This document shows, one piece after another, positions 17,519-26,638 of a stretch of DNA of 32,180 bases. Where the stretch lies: contig JAJTED010000032.1 in NCBI GenBank assembly GCA_021300535.1, positions 1 to 32,180 of the forward strand, given 5' to 3'. The DNA is from Planctomycetaceae bacterium. Lineage in GTDB: Bacteria > Planctomycetota > Planctomycetia > Pirellulales > UBA1268. A program made the translations under genes and the position numbers. Positions within the stretch are counted from its first letter, which is position 1; each line of letters starts with the position of its first letter. The notes beneath the pieces are model-generated. The model saw only the letters and a list, made by a program, of their open reading frames with translations. It was not told where the DNA came from and searched no databases.

Positions 17519-17681
17519 CACAAGAAGCCTCCGGCGGCAGCCGGGGGACTCCGGGTGACAGACCTTGCCGGGTGCCATGCGGTGCGGGTGTGAACCGGTG
17601 CGGCGCGCGTCGTCGTGCGGCATGGACGGCGGGATGGTTTTCATTCCCGGTGTCCCCGGGTTTCCACCCGGGGCTTTTTGG
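17519..17681 (+). repeat. Family A REPIN-like element, copy A6 (tandem with A5)
   Basis: Full-length copy (163 bp) five bases after A5 in the same orientation. The left loop stretch is GGCA instead of GGAA. A 15-bp start of another copy (CACAAGAAGCCTCCGG) lies at 17697-17712, and beyond it only the folE leader. Confidence 0.85.
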
Positions 17682-17797
17682 AAGGCTCGCCACCCACACA
17701 AGAAGCCTCCGGGGTGGTCTTGTCGAGCCACGGAGCGCTTTGGCCGCCGTTGCCGGCCACCCCGCGACAAACTCCCGCGGGCGATTACAGTGGCAGC

Positions 17798-18445
17798 ATG
17801 GCGAAGACACGTGACTTTGGCGGTGGCTGCGGCTCGGCCGCGGATGACGACGGGGCCGGCCCGCGGCCGGTCGCGACGGTCGACCATGCCCGCATCGAGC
17901 GGGCGGTCCGCGAGATCCTCGCGGCTGTCGGCGAGGATCCCGACCGCGAGGGCCTGCAGGAAACGCCGGCCCGCGTGGCGCGGATGTATGCCGAGATGTT
18001 CAGCGGCCTGCGGCAGGATCCGCGGGTCCACCTCGGCAAAGCGTTCACGGAAAAGTACGACGAGATCGTGCTCGTCCGTGACATCGCCTTCAACAGCGTC
18101 TGCGAGCACCACCTGCTGCCTTTCATGGGGCACGCCCACATCGGCTACCTGCCCAACGGCCGGGTGCTCGGATTGAGCAAGCTCGCCCGGCTGGTGGAGG
18201 TCGTGTCGCACCGCCCGCAGGTGCAGGAGCGGATGACCGAGCAGATCGCCGACCTGCTGGTAGACGACCTCGGCGCCAAGGGCGTGGCCGTGGTGGTGGA
18301 GGCGACGCACACATGCATGACGATTCGCGGCGTGCGCAAGCCCGGCAGCATGTGCGTGACGTCCGCGATGAAGGGCGTGTTCCGCTCCAACGTCTCCAGC
18401 CGGGCTGAGGTGCTGTCGCTGATCTTCGGGCACCGGTCCGGATAA
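17798..18445 (+). CDS. folE: GTP cyclohydrolase I
   Basis: 215 residues; the ATG at 17798 gives a short disordered N-terminus followed by the normal FolE core, and the frame upstream runs into the repeat. It converts GTP to dihydroneopterin triphosphate, the first step of folate and pterin synthesis. The zinc ligands are present: Cys102 and His105 in CEHHLLPF, and Cys173 in HTCMTIRG. Other signatures are '[18 protein letters not shown]' (47-64) and 'SKLARLVEV' (127-135). It is the first gene of a plus-strand run; the next ATG follows after three bases. Confidence 0.96.
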   Translation: MAKTRDFGGGCGSAADDDGAGPRPVATVDHARIERAVREILAAVGEDPDREGLQETPARVARMYAEMFSGLRQDPRVHLGKAFTEKYDEIVLVRDIAFNSVCEHHLLPFMGHAHIGYLPNGRVLGLSKLARLVEVVSHRPQVQERMTEQIADLLVDDLGAKGVAVVVEATHTCMTIRGVRKPGSMCVTSAMKGVFRSNVSSRAEVLSLIFGHRSG

Positions 18446-18448
18446 CGC

Positions 18449-19153
18449 ATGCGGCTCCTGCTCGACTTTCTCTGCCGCTTCGGCTGGGGCCTCGCTCTCG
18501 CGCTGGTGCTCACGCCCACCGCGCCGGTGCCGGGCGGATTCTTTCGCGTCAATCTGCTCGTGGTCATGGGGCTGGCGACGTTCGCGGCGCTGGTGGCGCG
18601 GACGGCGGCGTCGGGCTGGCCATGGGCCGTGCTCGCGACGGCTGCGGTGTTCGCCTGGATGGGGAGCGTGGCCTGGCTGGGCGAGAAGCGTCGGGCGGGC
18701 GGCGGTTTCTGCGCGGCCTGTGCGGCCCTCTTGGCTGTTGCCGTCGCTCTGGTCGCCGCCACGCCCCGGGCCGCGGCGGCGGGGCTCGTGTCCGGATGCG
18801 TGACGGGCTTCACCGTGCACGCCATGCTCCTCGGGCACTGGTATCTCAACGCGCCGGGCATGCGGGTCGACGTGCTGCGGCGGATGATCGACCTGGCGCT
18901 GGTGGCCTGGGGGCTGCAGACCGCGGTCGCCGTCACCACGTTGCTGCCCTGGGTGCCGCCGGCTGATGCCACGGCGACGGCGCTCTTGGCCCTCCGCTGG
19001 CTGGCGGGGCTCGTCGGCCTGCCGGTGCTGCTCGTGATGGCCCGCAAAACGCTCGACATTCCCAACACCCAGAGCGCCACGGGTATCCTGTACGTGGCTT
19101 GCCTGGCCGCCATCCTCGGTGAACTCACGGCCCAGCTGCTGGCCGCCGCCTGA
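18449..19153 (+). CDS. Multi-spanning membrane protein of unknown function
   Basis: 234 residues, starting three bases after the folE stop, so it is translated from the same message. Seven or eight hydrophobic segments are visible, with few charged residues between them. The conserved-looking loops are 'PVPGGFFRVNLLVV' near the N-terminus, 'MLLGHWYLNAPGMRVDVLRRMIDLAL' in the middle and 'DIPNTQSATGILYV' near the C-terminus. The His/Trp/Tyr cluster could sit in the membrane at a cofactor site, but I do not recognise the family. The tight spacing to folE may only reflect genome compaction. Confidence 0.82.
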   Translation: MRLLLDFLCRFGWGLALALVLTPTAPVPGGFFRVNLLVVMGLATFAALVARTAASGWPWAVLATAAVFAWMGSVAWLGEKRRAGGGFCAACAALLAVAVALVAATPRAAAAGLVSGCVTGFTVHAMLLGHWYLNAPGMRVDVLRRMIDLALVAWGLQTAVAVTTLLPWVPPADATATALLALRWLAGLVGLPVLLVMARKTLDIPNTQSATGILYVACLAAILGELTAQLLAAA

Positions 19154-19165
19154 CCTGACCCTCCC

Positions 19166-19696
19166 ATGCGCATCACCTACGCCTGCCCCGCCTGCGACGC
19201 CACCGTCATGCACGACGGCGCCGAGGCCGCCCGCACGCTCGAGTGCCCGCAGTGCAAGGCCGCGGTCGAGGTGCCCGCCGACGCCGTCGCCTGGGTCGCT
19301 GCGGATGGGAGCCGTGGCGGGCCGGGGGAGGGGCGGCTCCGCCTGCGCCGCTGCCTCGTCTGCCCGAGCACCGAGCTCTTTGCCCGCAAGGACTTCCCGC
19401 AGCGGCTCGGCGTGGGGATCGTCGTCGCGGGCTTCGCGGCGAGCTGCGTGACCTGGGCGTGGCGGCTCCTGGTGCCCACGTTCGCGATCCTGTTCGCGAC
19501 GGCGCTGCTCGACGTGATCCTCTACCTGCTCATGCCGGAGTGCCTGACATGCTACCGCTGCGCGGCCCGCTATGGGGGCGATGGCGTGGCCGACGACGTC
19601 GGCGGCTTCGACCTGGAGACGCATGAGAAACACCGCCAGCAACGGGCGCGGAGCCGCGAACTCGCGTCCGCCCGGCCGGCGGGCCGGCCGCAATGA
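19166..19696 (+). CDS. Zinc-ribbon membrane protein
   Basis: 176 residues beginning 12 bases after the previous stop. The N-terminal ribbon has two CxxC pairs (CPAC near residue 7, CPQC near 28). A second pair lies at 'RRCLVCPS'. Two TM helices (about 88-105 and 108-128) are followed by 'CLTCYRC' and a basic C-terminal tail. The arrangement (ribbon, membrane anchor, Cys pair) suggests a small metal-binding membrane protein. The function is unknown. It is probably cotranscribed with folE and the upstream membrane gene. Confidence 0.78.
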   Translation: MRITYACPACDATVMHDGAEAARTLECPQCKAAVEVPADAVAWVAADGSRGGPGEGRLRLRRCLVCPSTELFARKDFPQRLGVGIVVAGFAASCVTWAWRLLVPTFAILFATALLDVILYLLMPECLTCYRCAARYGGDGVADDVGGFDLETHEKHRQQRARSRELASARPAGRPQ

Positions 19697-19717
19697 CCCT
19701 GCCGCGAGCGTGAGCCG

Positions 19718-20599
19718 ATGGATCCGGAGCAGAAGCGGATCGAGGAGGACCTCCGCGGAATCGTCGCCGGCGATGTGCTCTGTGCGGACGCCGACCGGCG
19801 GCTCTACGCCACCGATGCGAGCCTGTTCGAGGTCCGGCCGCTGGTGGTCGTGCGGCCCCGGTCGGCGGAGGACGTCGCCGCCACGGTCGCCTGGGCGGCG
19901 CAGCGCGGCGTGCCCGTGCATCCGCGGGGGGGCGGCTCGAGCGTGTGTGGCGGGAGCCTCGGGCCCGGTGTCGTCATCGACTGCTCGCGGTCGATGCGGC
20001 GGATCCTGGCCACCGACGACGAGACGGTGCGGGTGCAGCCCGGCGTCGTGGCGGCGAGCCTGGAGGCGCATCTCGCGGGGCTGGGCCGGACCTTCGGGCC
20101 CGACCCGGCCAACGCGATGGCCACGACCATCGGCGGCATGATCGGCCGCAACTCTTCGGGCAGCCGCTTTCCCCGCCATGGCGCCGTGCGTGGCCGGATC
20201 CTCACCGCGGAGGTCGTGCTCGGGGATGGCACGATGATCAATCTCGAGCCCACGGCACCGCAGGCGGCCGGCGCACCTCATACCGGCCGGGCTGCCGCCC
20301 TGGCCGCCGGTGTCGCGGAGATCGTGGGCCGTGGGCGGGCGACGATCGCCCGCTTCCAGCCGGCCACGCGGCCGAGCCATGCCGGCTACCGGTGCGACGA
20401 TCTCGTGCGGCCCGACGGCATGGTCGATCTGCCGCGGATCCTGTGCGGTGCGGAGGGCACGCTCGGGATCGTCACCGAGGCCACCTTCTGCACCGTGCCG
20501 GCCGATGCCGCCACGGCCGTCGGCCTCGTGCTCTTCGACTCGCTGGAGAAGGCCGCGGAGGCGGCGGTGCGGCTGGCTGCTCGTCGAGTTCGCCGGTGA
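19718..20599 (+). pseudogene. FAD-linked oxidase / Fe-S oxidoreductase, 5' fragment
   Basis: 293 residues that form the FAD-binding half of a GlcD/D-lactate-dehydrogenase-like enzyme fused to an Fe-S half. 'VVVRPRSAEDVAATVAWA' and 'VHPRGGGSSVCGGS' (about 43-76) bind FAD, and 'NSSGSRFPRHGAVRG' follows. The frame ends with 13 off-frame residues after 'LEKAAEAAVRL' near 20577. The correct continuation (LLVEFAGDD) resumes in another frame, and by comparison with the usual family text about 30-40 residues seem to be missing at the joint. So this looks like a deletion with frameshift rather than a simple base slip. It could be true decay or an assembly error. Confidence 0.75.
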
Positions 20600-22622
20600 C
20601 GATCCGGCCCGGTGCGGCGGCCGGCTCGACGACGCGCTGAAGCTGATGCGGCAGGGGCGGCGGGGATGCCTCGATGTGCGGCGGGCCGAGGACGCGATCG
20701 ACGCCGCGTTCTTCTGGGAACTGTCACGAAACGTCGTCTCCACGCTCCACGGCGTGCGGGCCGCGGTCCGGCCCGTGCCGTTCGTGGAGGACATCGTGGT
20801 GCCGCCGCCAGCACTGCCCGACTTCGTGCGGCGGTTGCAGGAGGTGCTCAAGCGTCAGCAGGTGACGGCGATGGTGTTCGGCCATGCGGCCCATGGTCAG
20901 TTGCATGTCCGGCCCTACATCGATCCGCGTGAGCCCGCGGACCGGGAGCGGCTCGAGGCGCTGGCCGAGGCGCTGTATGCGGAGGCCGTCGCCGTGGGCG
21001 GCACGTTCGGCGGCGAGCAGGGGCTGGGCCTGTCGCGAACGGGCTTCTTCGTGCGGATGTTTCCCGAGTTGACCGCCCTGAACCTCGAACTCAAGCGGCT
21101 CTTCGATCCCGCGGGCACGCTCAATCCCGGTCGCGTGACCGGCGACGCGGCGGCCGGGTTGCCCTTTCGCGCGGCGGTGGGCCGAGCCGCGGCGCCGCCG
21201 GTCCCGGGCGTCGCGGCGGCCGCGGCCGGCCCATCGGCCATGCTGCCGGTGCTCACGTGGTCAGCCGACCGCCGGGCCGCGGAGGTCGATGCGTGCAACG
21301 GCTGCGGCACCTGCCGCACGACGGCGGCCGGCGGGCGGATGTGCCCGATGTATCGCGGCAATCCGGCCGAGGAGGCGGCCCCGCGGGCGAAGGCGAACCT
21401 GCTGGCCGCGGTGCTCGCGGGAGGCATGGATCCGCGGGCGCTGACGAACGACGCCGTCCGCGGTATCGCCGACACCTGCTTCAACTGCCACCAGTGCCGC
21501 AGCGAATGCTCGGCCGGTGTCGACATCCCGGCGCTGGTCATGGAGTTGAAGGGGGCCCACTTCGCCGCCAACAGCGCGCCGCTGCACCGCTGGCTGCTGT
21601 CGCGGGTCGATACGCTCTCCGCCTGGGGCGGCGGTATGCGGCCGCTGGCGAACTGGGCGCTGGCCAACCCCCAATCCCGCTGGCTCATCGAGAAGACCCT
21701 GGGCATCGCCCAGGGCCGCAAGCTTCCCGCCTTCAGTGGCAATCAGTTCATGCGCTGGGCGGCGCGGCGCGGGATCACGCGGCCCTCGCGCCGCAGCGGG
21801 CCGCGGGTGCTGTACTTCCTCGACACCTACGCCCGACGCCACGACCCGCTGCTCGCCCAGGCCTTCGTCACGGTGCTGGAGCGGAACGGCATCGGGGTGT
21901 TCGTCGATCCGCGGCAGGTGGCGGCCGGTATGCCGCTGGTCTCGGAGGGTGATCTCGACGGGGCGCGGCGGCTGGCGCGGACGAACATGCGGGTGCTCGC
22001 CGAGGCGGTGCGGCTCGGCTACCGGATCGTGTGCACGGAGCCGGCGGCGGTCACGTGCCTGCGGCACGACTATCCGCTGCTGGTCGACGACGACGACATG
22101 GAGCGGGTCACCGCGGCCACCTGCGACGCGACGACCTTCCTCTGGGAGTTGCACCGCGAGGGTGGGCTGCGGCTCGACTTCGAGCCACAGGCGGCGCGGG
22201 TGCTCTACCACGCTCCCTGCCACGCCCGGGCGGCCGCGGCGCCGACGCCGGCCGAGCACCTGCTGCGGCTGATCCCCGGGCTGGCGGTGCAGGCGGCCGA
22301 CCGGGGCTGCTCGGGGATGGCCGGCACCTTTGGCCTGGCCCGCGAGCACTACCGGGCCAGCCTCCGGGTGGGCCTGGGGCTGGTCGCGGCGATGCGGGAC
22401 GGCGGCGTGGACGCGGGCGCTACCGAGTGCAGCGCCTGCCGGATACAACTACGGCCTGCTGGAGGGCTCCGCCCCTCACGGGCTCGACGGGCTGCTGACC
22501 GCGACCAGTGGTCCGCTGACGACGACCTGACCGACCGCACCACCTGCCACGACCCGAGGCCTGCATGCAGCGACCCCACCACGAACCCGCTTTCGACGAC
22601 GAGCCGCGCCGCGGCCGCGTGA
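20577..22622 (+). pseudogene. FAD-linked oxidase / Fe-S oxidoreductase, 3' fragment
   Basis: Continues the oxidase in a different frame: the FAD-oxidase C-terminal domain (up to 'LFDPAGTLNPGRV'), then two 4Fe-4S motifs (CNGCGTC with CPMY; CFNCHQCRSEC) and a CCG-type Cys-rich domain (HAPCHARAA, DRGCSGMAGTFG, ECSACRIQ). After ECSACRIQ at about 22447 the frame runs into meaningless sequence, while the expected family ending (YNYGLLEGSAPHGL) appears in another frame and stops at 22530. A second short deletion probably removed the 'MEQGxxxPTxHP'-like stretch. The intact enzyme would oxidise a 2-hydroxy acid and pass electrons through Fe-S centres to the quinone pool. Confidence 0.75.
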
Positions 22623-22873
22623 GCCATGAAGACATGCTGCGGGTCGCGCTGTTCGCCGGCATGGCCGACGCGGCGGGCACGCGGCAGGCCGAGATTCGCT
22701 GGCGGGGCGGATCGGTCGCCGACCTGCGGGCGGCCCTGGAAGCTGCCTATCCGGCGATCGGCGGCCTGTTGGCCCGCAGTGCGGTGGCGATCGGCAATCG
22801 CTACGCGGCTGACGAGGCGGAGGTGCCGGCGACGGCCGATGTGGCGATCATTCCTCCAGTGAGCGGGGGCTGA
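22565..22873 (+). CDS. moaD: Molybdopterin synthase small subunit (MoaD, ThiS-like)
   Basis: 102 residues from the ATG at 22565 (GAGG five bases upstream). An internal ATG at 22634 would give 79 residues, closer to the usual 81, and the first 23 residues look disordered, so either start is possible. The ubiquitin-like fold is supported by 'LRVALFAGMADAAGT', 'VADLRAALEAAYP' and 'VAIIPPVSGG'. The C-terminal Gly-Gly is the site that is activated and carries sulfur as thiocarboxylate for molybdopterin synthesis. It begins shortly after the disrupted oxidase and is two bases ahead of moaE. Confidence 0.9.
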   Translation: MQRPHHEPAFDDEPRRGRVSHEDMLRVALFAGMADAAGTRQAEIRWRGGSVADLRAALEAAYPAIGGLLARSAVAIGNRYAADEAEVPATADVAIIPPVSGG

Positions 22874-22875
22874 CG

Positions 22876-23409
22876 ATGAGGCGAGACGAAGATCGACGCG
22901 ATGCGGGGAACGGAGCGGATGGCGACGGAGGTGCGCTGGTGCGCCGGCCCGTCGATCCGCAGCGGCTTCTGGCCGCGGTGGCCGACCACGAGGCCGGCGC
23001 GAATGTGCTCTTCGTGGGCACCGCCCGGGCGGTGACCAATGGCCGGCCGGCCGTGGCGCTCGAGTTCGAGGCCCACGAGCCGATGGCGGGGCCGGAACTC
23101 GAGCGGCTCTGCCGGGTGGCGGTCGAGAAGTTCGGGCTCGTGGCCTGCGCGGTCGAGCATCGCCTCGGCCGGGTGCCCGTGGGCGAGGCGAGCGTGGCGA
23201 TCGCCGCCAGCGCGCCGCATCGCCGCGAGGCCTTCGCCGCGGCCGAGTGGCTCATGGAGCGGATCAAGCGCGAGGTACCGATCTGGAAGTGCGAGGAGCG
23301 GCCCGATGGCCGCCGCGACTGGATCCATCCGGGCGGCGGCGCGCCGCAGCAGGAGGCCGCGGCCCGCGGCCCGCGAGCCGGAGGGCGGCCAAGGGGACGG
23401 CGGCGGTGA
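22876..23409 (+). CDS. moaE: Molybdopterin synthase large subunit
   Basis: 177 residues. After a polar N-terminal stretch of about 20 residues the MoaE core runs 'GANVLFVGTARAVTNGRPAVALEFEAHEPMA', 'HRLGRVPVGEASVAIAASAPHR' and 'VPIWKCEERPDGRRDWIHPG'. The active-site Lys is in IWKCE. It forms the heterotetramer with MoaD and transfers two sulfurs to precursor Z. A basic Arg/Gly-rich tail extends about 25 residues beyond the family core. The TGA at 23407-23409 overlaps the moaA GTG start, so the two are coupled. Confidence 0.93.
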   Translation: MRRDEDRRDAGNGADGDGGALVRRPVDPQRLLAAVADHEAGANVLFVGTARAVTNGRPAVALEFEAHEPMAGPELERLCRVAVEKFGLVACAVEHRLGRVPVGEASVAIAASAPHRREAFAAAEWLMERIKREVPIWKCEERPDGRRDWIHPGGGAPQQEAAARGPRAGGRPRGRRR

Positions 23410-24401
23410 GCCGGCCGGCCGTGCTCGTCGATGCCTTCGGCCGCCGGCACACCGATCTGCGGATCAGCGTCACTGACCGCTGCAATCTCCGCTGCACCTA
23501 CTGCATGCCGGCCGAGGCGATCTTCCGGCCCCGCGAGGAGTTGCTCGCCTACGAGGAAATCGCCCGCGTGGCCGCCGTGGCCGCCGGGCTCGGGGCGCAT
23601 ACGATCCGCCTCACCGGCGGCGAGCCCCTCCTGCGGCGCGATCTGGCGGCACTCGTGGCCCTGCTCGTCGCCGTGCCCGGGATCGACGAGGTGGCAGTGA
23701 CGACCAACGGACTGCTGCTCGCGGAGCAGGCCCACGACCTGGCCGCCGCGGGCCTGCGGCGGCTGAACGTCAGTCTCGACAGTCTGCGGGAGGACGTTTT
23801 CGAGCGGATCGCCCGCCGCCGTGGGCTCGACCGCGTGCTGGCGGGCTTGGCCGCCGCGCGGCGGGCCGGCTTCGCGGAGATCCGCATCAACGCCGTTTCG
23901 ATCCGCGGCCTGACGGAGGACGAGATCGTGCCGCTGGCCCGGTTCTGTCGCCGCGAGGGATTTCACCTCCGGTTCATCGAGTTCATGCCGTTGGATGCCG
24001 AGGACGCCTGGGACCGTTCGCGGGTGCTCTCCGGCGCCGACGTGCGGGCGATCCTGGAGCGCGAGATCGGGCCGCTGGTGGCGGAGACGGCCGGCGACCC
24101 GGGCCAGCCGGCGGTCGACTACCGCTGGGCCGACGGCGGTCGCGTGGGGTTCATAAATCCCGTGACGCGGCCGTTCTGCGACCGCTGCGACCGGCTGCGG
24201 CTCACGGCCGACGGGCAGTTTCGCAACTGCCTGTTCTCGACGACCGAGTGGGATGTGAAGCGGCTGCTCCGCGGCGACGGCACCGACGCCGAGATCGCGG
24301 CCCTGCTGCGGGAGTGCGTGGCCGCGAAGAAAGCCGCGCACGGCATCGACACGCCCGAGTTCGCCCGGCCGGCACGGGCGATGTACCAGATCGGGGGCTG
24401 A
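23406..24401 (+). CDS. moaA: GTP 3',8-cyclase (MoaA)
   Basis: 331 residues starting with GTG at 23406, overlapping the moaE stop. Radical-SAM enzyme that rearranges GTP into the first pterin intermediate of molybdenum cofactor. The N-terminal cluster is C26-xxx-C30-xx-C33 (DRCNLRCTYCMP), and the second 4Fe-4S site is C-xx-C-x13-C (FCDRCDRLRLTADGQFRNC). 'RLTGGEPLLRRDL' binds SAM, and the protein ends in Gly-Gly as active MoaA does. The length is normal. moaC is not in this window. Confidence 0.95.
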   Translation: MSRPAVLVDAFGRRHTDLRISVTDRCNLRCTYCMPAEAIFRPREELLAYEEIARVAAVAAGLGAHTIRLTGGEPLLRRDLAALVALLVAVPGIDEVAVTTNGLLLAEQAHDLAAAGLRRLNVSLDSLREDVFERIARRRGLDRVLAGLAAARRAGFAEIRINAVSIRGLTEDEIVPLARFCRREGFHLRFIEFMPLDAEDAWDRSRVLSGADVRAILEREIGPLVAETAGDPGQPAVDYRWADGGRVGFINPVTRPFCDRCDRLRLTADGQFRNCLFSTTEWDVKRLLRGDGTDAEIAALLRECVAAKKAAHGIDTPEFARPARAMYQIGG

Positions 24402-24402
24402 C

Positions 24403-25548
24403 GTGAAGGCCACACCCTCCCGCCGCTACCTCGACAACGCGGCCACGTCGTGGCCGAAGCCCGAACCCGTGTTGGCGGCCTGGAACCGGGCGGCCCGCGA
24501 GGTGGGCGCGGCGGCGGGGCGGGCGGCCTATCGTTCCGCGGTCGAGGCCGACGCGATCCGGCAGCGGGCCCGCGCGGCCGCGGCCCGGCTGCTCGGCGGC
24601 GTCGATCCCGCGCGGGTGGCCCTGCCGGCGGGCTGCACACTCGGGCTGAACCTGGCGATCCATGGTCTCGTGCGGCCCGGCGATCATGTGATCGCCACGG
24701 CGGCCGACCACAACGCCGTGCTCCGGCCGTTGCACGCCCTGGCCCGTCGGGGGATCGCCGAACTCACGATCCTCCGCTGCGACGGCCTGGGACGGGTCGA
24801 TCCCGCCGCGGTCGCCGCCGCCTGGCGGCCCGGCACGCGGCTTGTGGCGTGCCCGCACGCTTCGAACGTGACCGGGGCGATCCAGGACGTGGCCGCGATC
24901 GCAGCAGTCGCGCATGCTCGCGGCGGGATGCTCCTCGTGGACGCCGCGCAGACACTCGGGCAGATTCCGCTCGACGTGGCGGCGCTCGGGGCCGACGTCG
25001 TCGCCGCGCCGGCCCACAAATGGCTGCACGGCACCGCGGGCGTGGGCCTGCTCTGGGCGCGGGCGGGCATCGAGCCCGAACCGCTCGTGCAGGGCGGCAC
25101 CGGCTCCCGCAGCGAATCGCTCGACATGCCCGAGGCGTTTCTCGACCGCATGGAGCCGGGGACGCCCGACGTGCCGGCGCTGGCCGCCTGCGCCGCGGCG
25201 GCGGACTGGCTGGAGGCGCGGGGGCTCGCGGCCACCGGCGCCGACTGCCGGGAACTCGCCGCCGCGTGCGCCGCGCGGCTGCGGGTGATCGGCGGCGTGC
25301 AGGTGTTCGCTGCCACGGGTGCGCCGATTGTGAGTTTCACGGTCGAGGGTTATGCTCCCGCCGACGTCGCCGTGATCCTCGAGCAGGCCGCGAGCATCGA
25401 GGTGCGGTCGGGGTTTCATTGCGCCGCGTGCGTGCACGAGCATCTCGGCACGTCCGCCGGCGGCACGGTGCGGGCGAGTTTCGGGCCGAGCAACGATCGT
25501 GCAGACGTCGATGCGATCGTGCGGGTGGTGGAAACGATCCGGGGCTGA
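24403..25548 (+). CDS. Cysteine desulfurase / class V aminotransferase-like
   Basis: 381 residues from GTG at 24403, one base after the moaA stop. PLP enzyme of the NifS/SufS/CsdA type: 'RYLDNAATSWPKP' at the start, Asp180 in 'LLVDAAQT', PLP Lys206 in 'APAHKWLHG', and a candidate catalytic Cys340 in 'SGFHCAACVHEHLGT'. These enzymes take sulfur from cysteine. Because it directly follows moaD, moaE and moaA, the likely role is sulfur supply for MoaD thiocarboxylation, but iron-sulfur or thiolation duties cannot be excluded. Confidence 0.9.
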   Translation: MKATPSRRYLDNAATSWPKPEPVLAAWNRAAREVGAAAGRAAYRSAVEADAIRQRARAAAARLLGGVDPARVALPAGCTLGLNLAIHGLVRPGDHVIATAADHNAVLRPLHALARRGIAELTILRCDGLGRVDPAAVAAAWRPGTRLVACPHASNVTGAIQDVAAIAAVAHARGGMLLVDAAQTLGQIPLDVAALGADVVAAPAHKWLHGTAGVGLLWARAGIEPEPLVQGGTGSRSESLDMPEAFLDRMEPGTPDVPALAACAAAADWLEARGLAATGADCRELAAACAARLRVIGGVQVFAATGAPIVSFTVEGYAPADVAVILEQAASIEVRSGFHCAACVHEHLGTSAGGTVRASFGPSNDRADVDAIVRVVETIRG

Positions 25549-25560
25549 AGAGGTGCGAGC

Positions 25561-25986
25561 ATGGCGGGCATTCCCAAGGACGTGTGGTATGCGGACGGCC
25601 TGCGGTTTCAGTGCACGCAGTGTGGTGACTGCTGCTCGGGAGCCGAGGGCTATGTGTGGGTGAATCAGGCGGAGATCGACGCCATGGCCGCGCGGACGGG
25701 GATGACCGCGGCCGACTTCGAGGCGGCCTACGTGAAGCGGGTGGGCATGCGGCGGTCGCTGAAGGAGCGTCCCGGTGGCGACTGCGTGCTGCTGGACGAG
25801 AAGACGCGCACGTGCACGGCGTATGAGGAGCGGCCGCGGCAGTGCAAGACGTGGCCCTTCTGGGACTCGAACCTGCGGTCGCCGGAGGCCTGGGCGGAGG
25901 CTGCCGAGGCCTGTCCGGGCTGCAACAAGGGCCAGATCGTGCCGCTCGAGTCGATCGTCGAGCAGGCCAGCCGGATTCGGATCTGA
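25561..25986 (+). CDS. YkgJ-family Cys-cluster protein
   Basis: 141 residues. The N-terminal 'FQCTQCGDCCSG' (C18, C21, C24, C25) is the YkgJ/zinc- or iron-chelating signature, followed by 'GDCVLLDEKTRTCTAYEERPRQCKTWPF' with more Cys at about 74, 84 and 94, and 'CPGCNKG' near 120. It probably holds a metal or Fe-S centre; the role is unknown. The 12-bp gap after the desulfurase gene suggests one transcript. Its stop (25984-25986) is six nt ahead of family C copy C3 in the same sense. Confidence 0.88.
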   Translation: MAGIPKDVWYADGLRFQCTQCGDCCSGAEGYVWVNQAEIDAMAARTGMTAADFEAAYVKRVGMRRSLKERPGGDCVLLDEKTRTCTAYEERPRQCKTWPFWDSNLRSPEAWAEAAEACPGCNKGQIVPLESIVEQASRIRI

Positions 25987-25992
25987 CCACAC

Positions 25993-26066
25993 GCGAACCC
26001 GCGGCATCGTGCCGCGGTTCGCTTGGCGGGCCTTCGCCCGCTGGGGTCAACCCGGCCCTCCAGGCC
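25993..26066 (+). repeat. Family C three-hairpin element, copy C3
   Basis: Hairpin 1 (25993-26022) GCGAAC..CGCGGC with loop ATCGT; hairpin 2 (26026-26041) GCGGGC/GCCCGC; hairpin 3 (26054-26066) GGCC/GGCC with loop CTCCA. It starts six nt after the YkgJ-gene stop. A family A left-hairpin fragment follows at 26075-26104. Confidence 0.75.
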
Positions 26067-26074
26067 TGGCCGCT

Positions 26075-26104
26075 CACAAGAAGCCTCCGGCGGAAGCCGG
26101 GGAG
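26075..26104 (+). repeat. Family A left-hairpin fragment, A7
   Basis: CACAAGAAGCCTCCGGCGG, then AAGCCGGGGAG: only the left hairpin of family A is present. It sits between family C copies C3 and C4. Confidence 0.7.
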
Positions 26105-26114
26105 CATGGTGCAC

Positions 26115-26190
26115 GCGAACCTGCGGCATCGTGCCGCAGGTCGCTTGGCGGGCCTCCGCCCGCTGGCGAGAGGCCGCCCTTCCGGCGGCC
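26115..26190 (+). repeat. Family C three-hairpin element, copy C4
   Basis: Hairpin 1 (26115-26144) uses CTGCGGC/GCCGCAG where C3 has CCGCGGC/GCCGCGG, a compensatory change, with the same ATCGT loop. Hairpin 2 (26148-26163) GCGGGC/GCCCGC. Hairpin 3 (26172-26190) GGCCGCC/GGCGGCC, loop CTTCC. Confidence 0.78.
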
Positions 26191-26638
26191 GGACTATGCG
26201 TCGTTCACCGGTTCGCGACCCGGACCGGCGTGGTACCGCTCGGGGCTGCCCACACCCTCTCGCCGGACGTTCGCTTCGGGCATCCCTGCCCTCCGCTCAC
26301 TCGGAGGTGTCGGCGCTTCGCCCTCCGGGCTCCGCTTGCCACCTACGCCGTCTCGAGGGGATGGGCAGCCCCGCGCTGCGTCGACGAGTGCCCAGGAGGT
26401 CGATCCAACCACCCCCTGCACGCAGCGGCCGCGGGCCGCGCCGCGTGGCGAGGTTACGCAACGTCTCGGCTTCGTGCCTCGTCGGAGACGCGGGAGTGCC
26501 GGGGTGTCCTTGAAGCCCGAGGCGTGAGCCGAGGGAATGCGGATGGGCTTCCGGGGTGGCGATGCGTATTCCCTCAGCTTGCGCTTTTTGATGTTGCGCG
26601 TTCCCCAGTCTTGCTCTCAGCTTGACACGCGCGAACGG
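26191..26638 (+). other. Intergenic region with degenerate hairpins and a family C remnant
   Basis: No gene is supported here. A worn family C copy is at about 26419-26489: a GC-rich lead hairpin (CACGCAGCGGCC, inverted), then GTCTC/GAGAC arms around a CTCGGCTTCGTGCC-like stretch. 26588-26638 matches, inverted, the flank of copy A4 at 13175-13225. The remainder holds small palindromes such as CCTCCG/CGGAGG near 26290. Confidence 0.6.

Noticed and set aside
17444-20851. 1135-residue minus-strand open frame
   Set aside because: It runs opposite to folE, two membrane genes and the oxidoreductase, with composition rich in Arg, His and Gly. It has no recognisable domain and is a GC-skew artefact.
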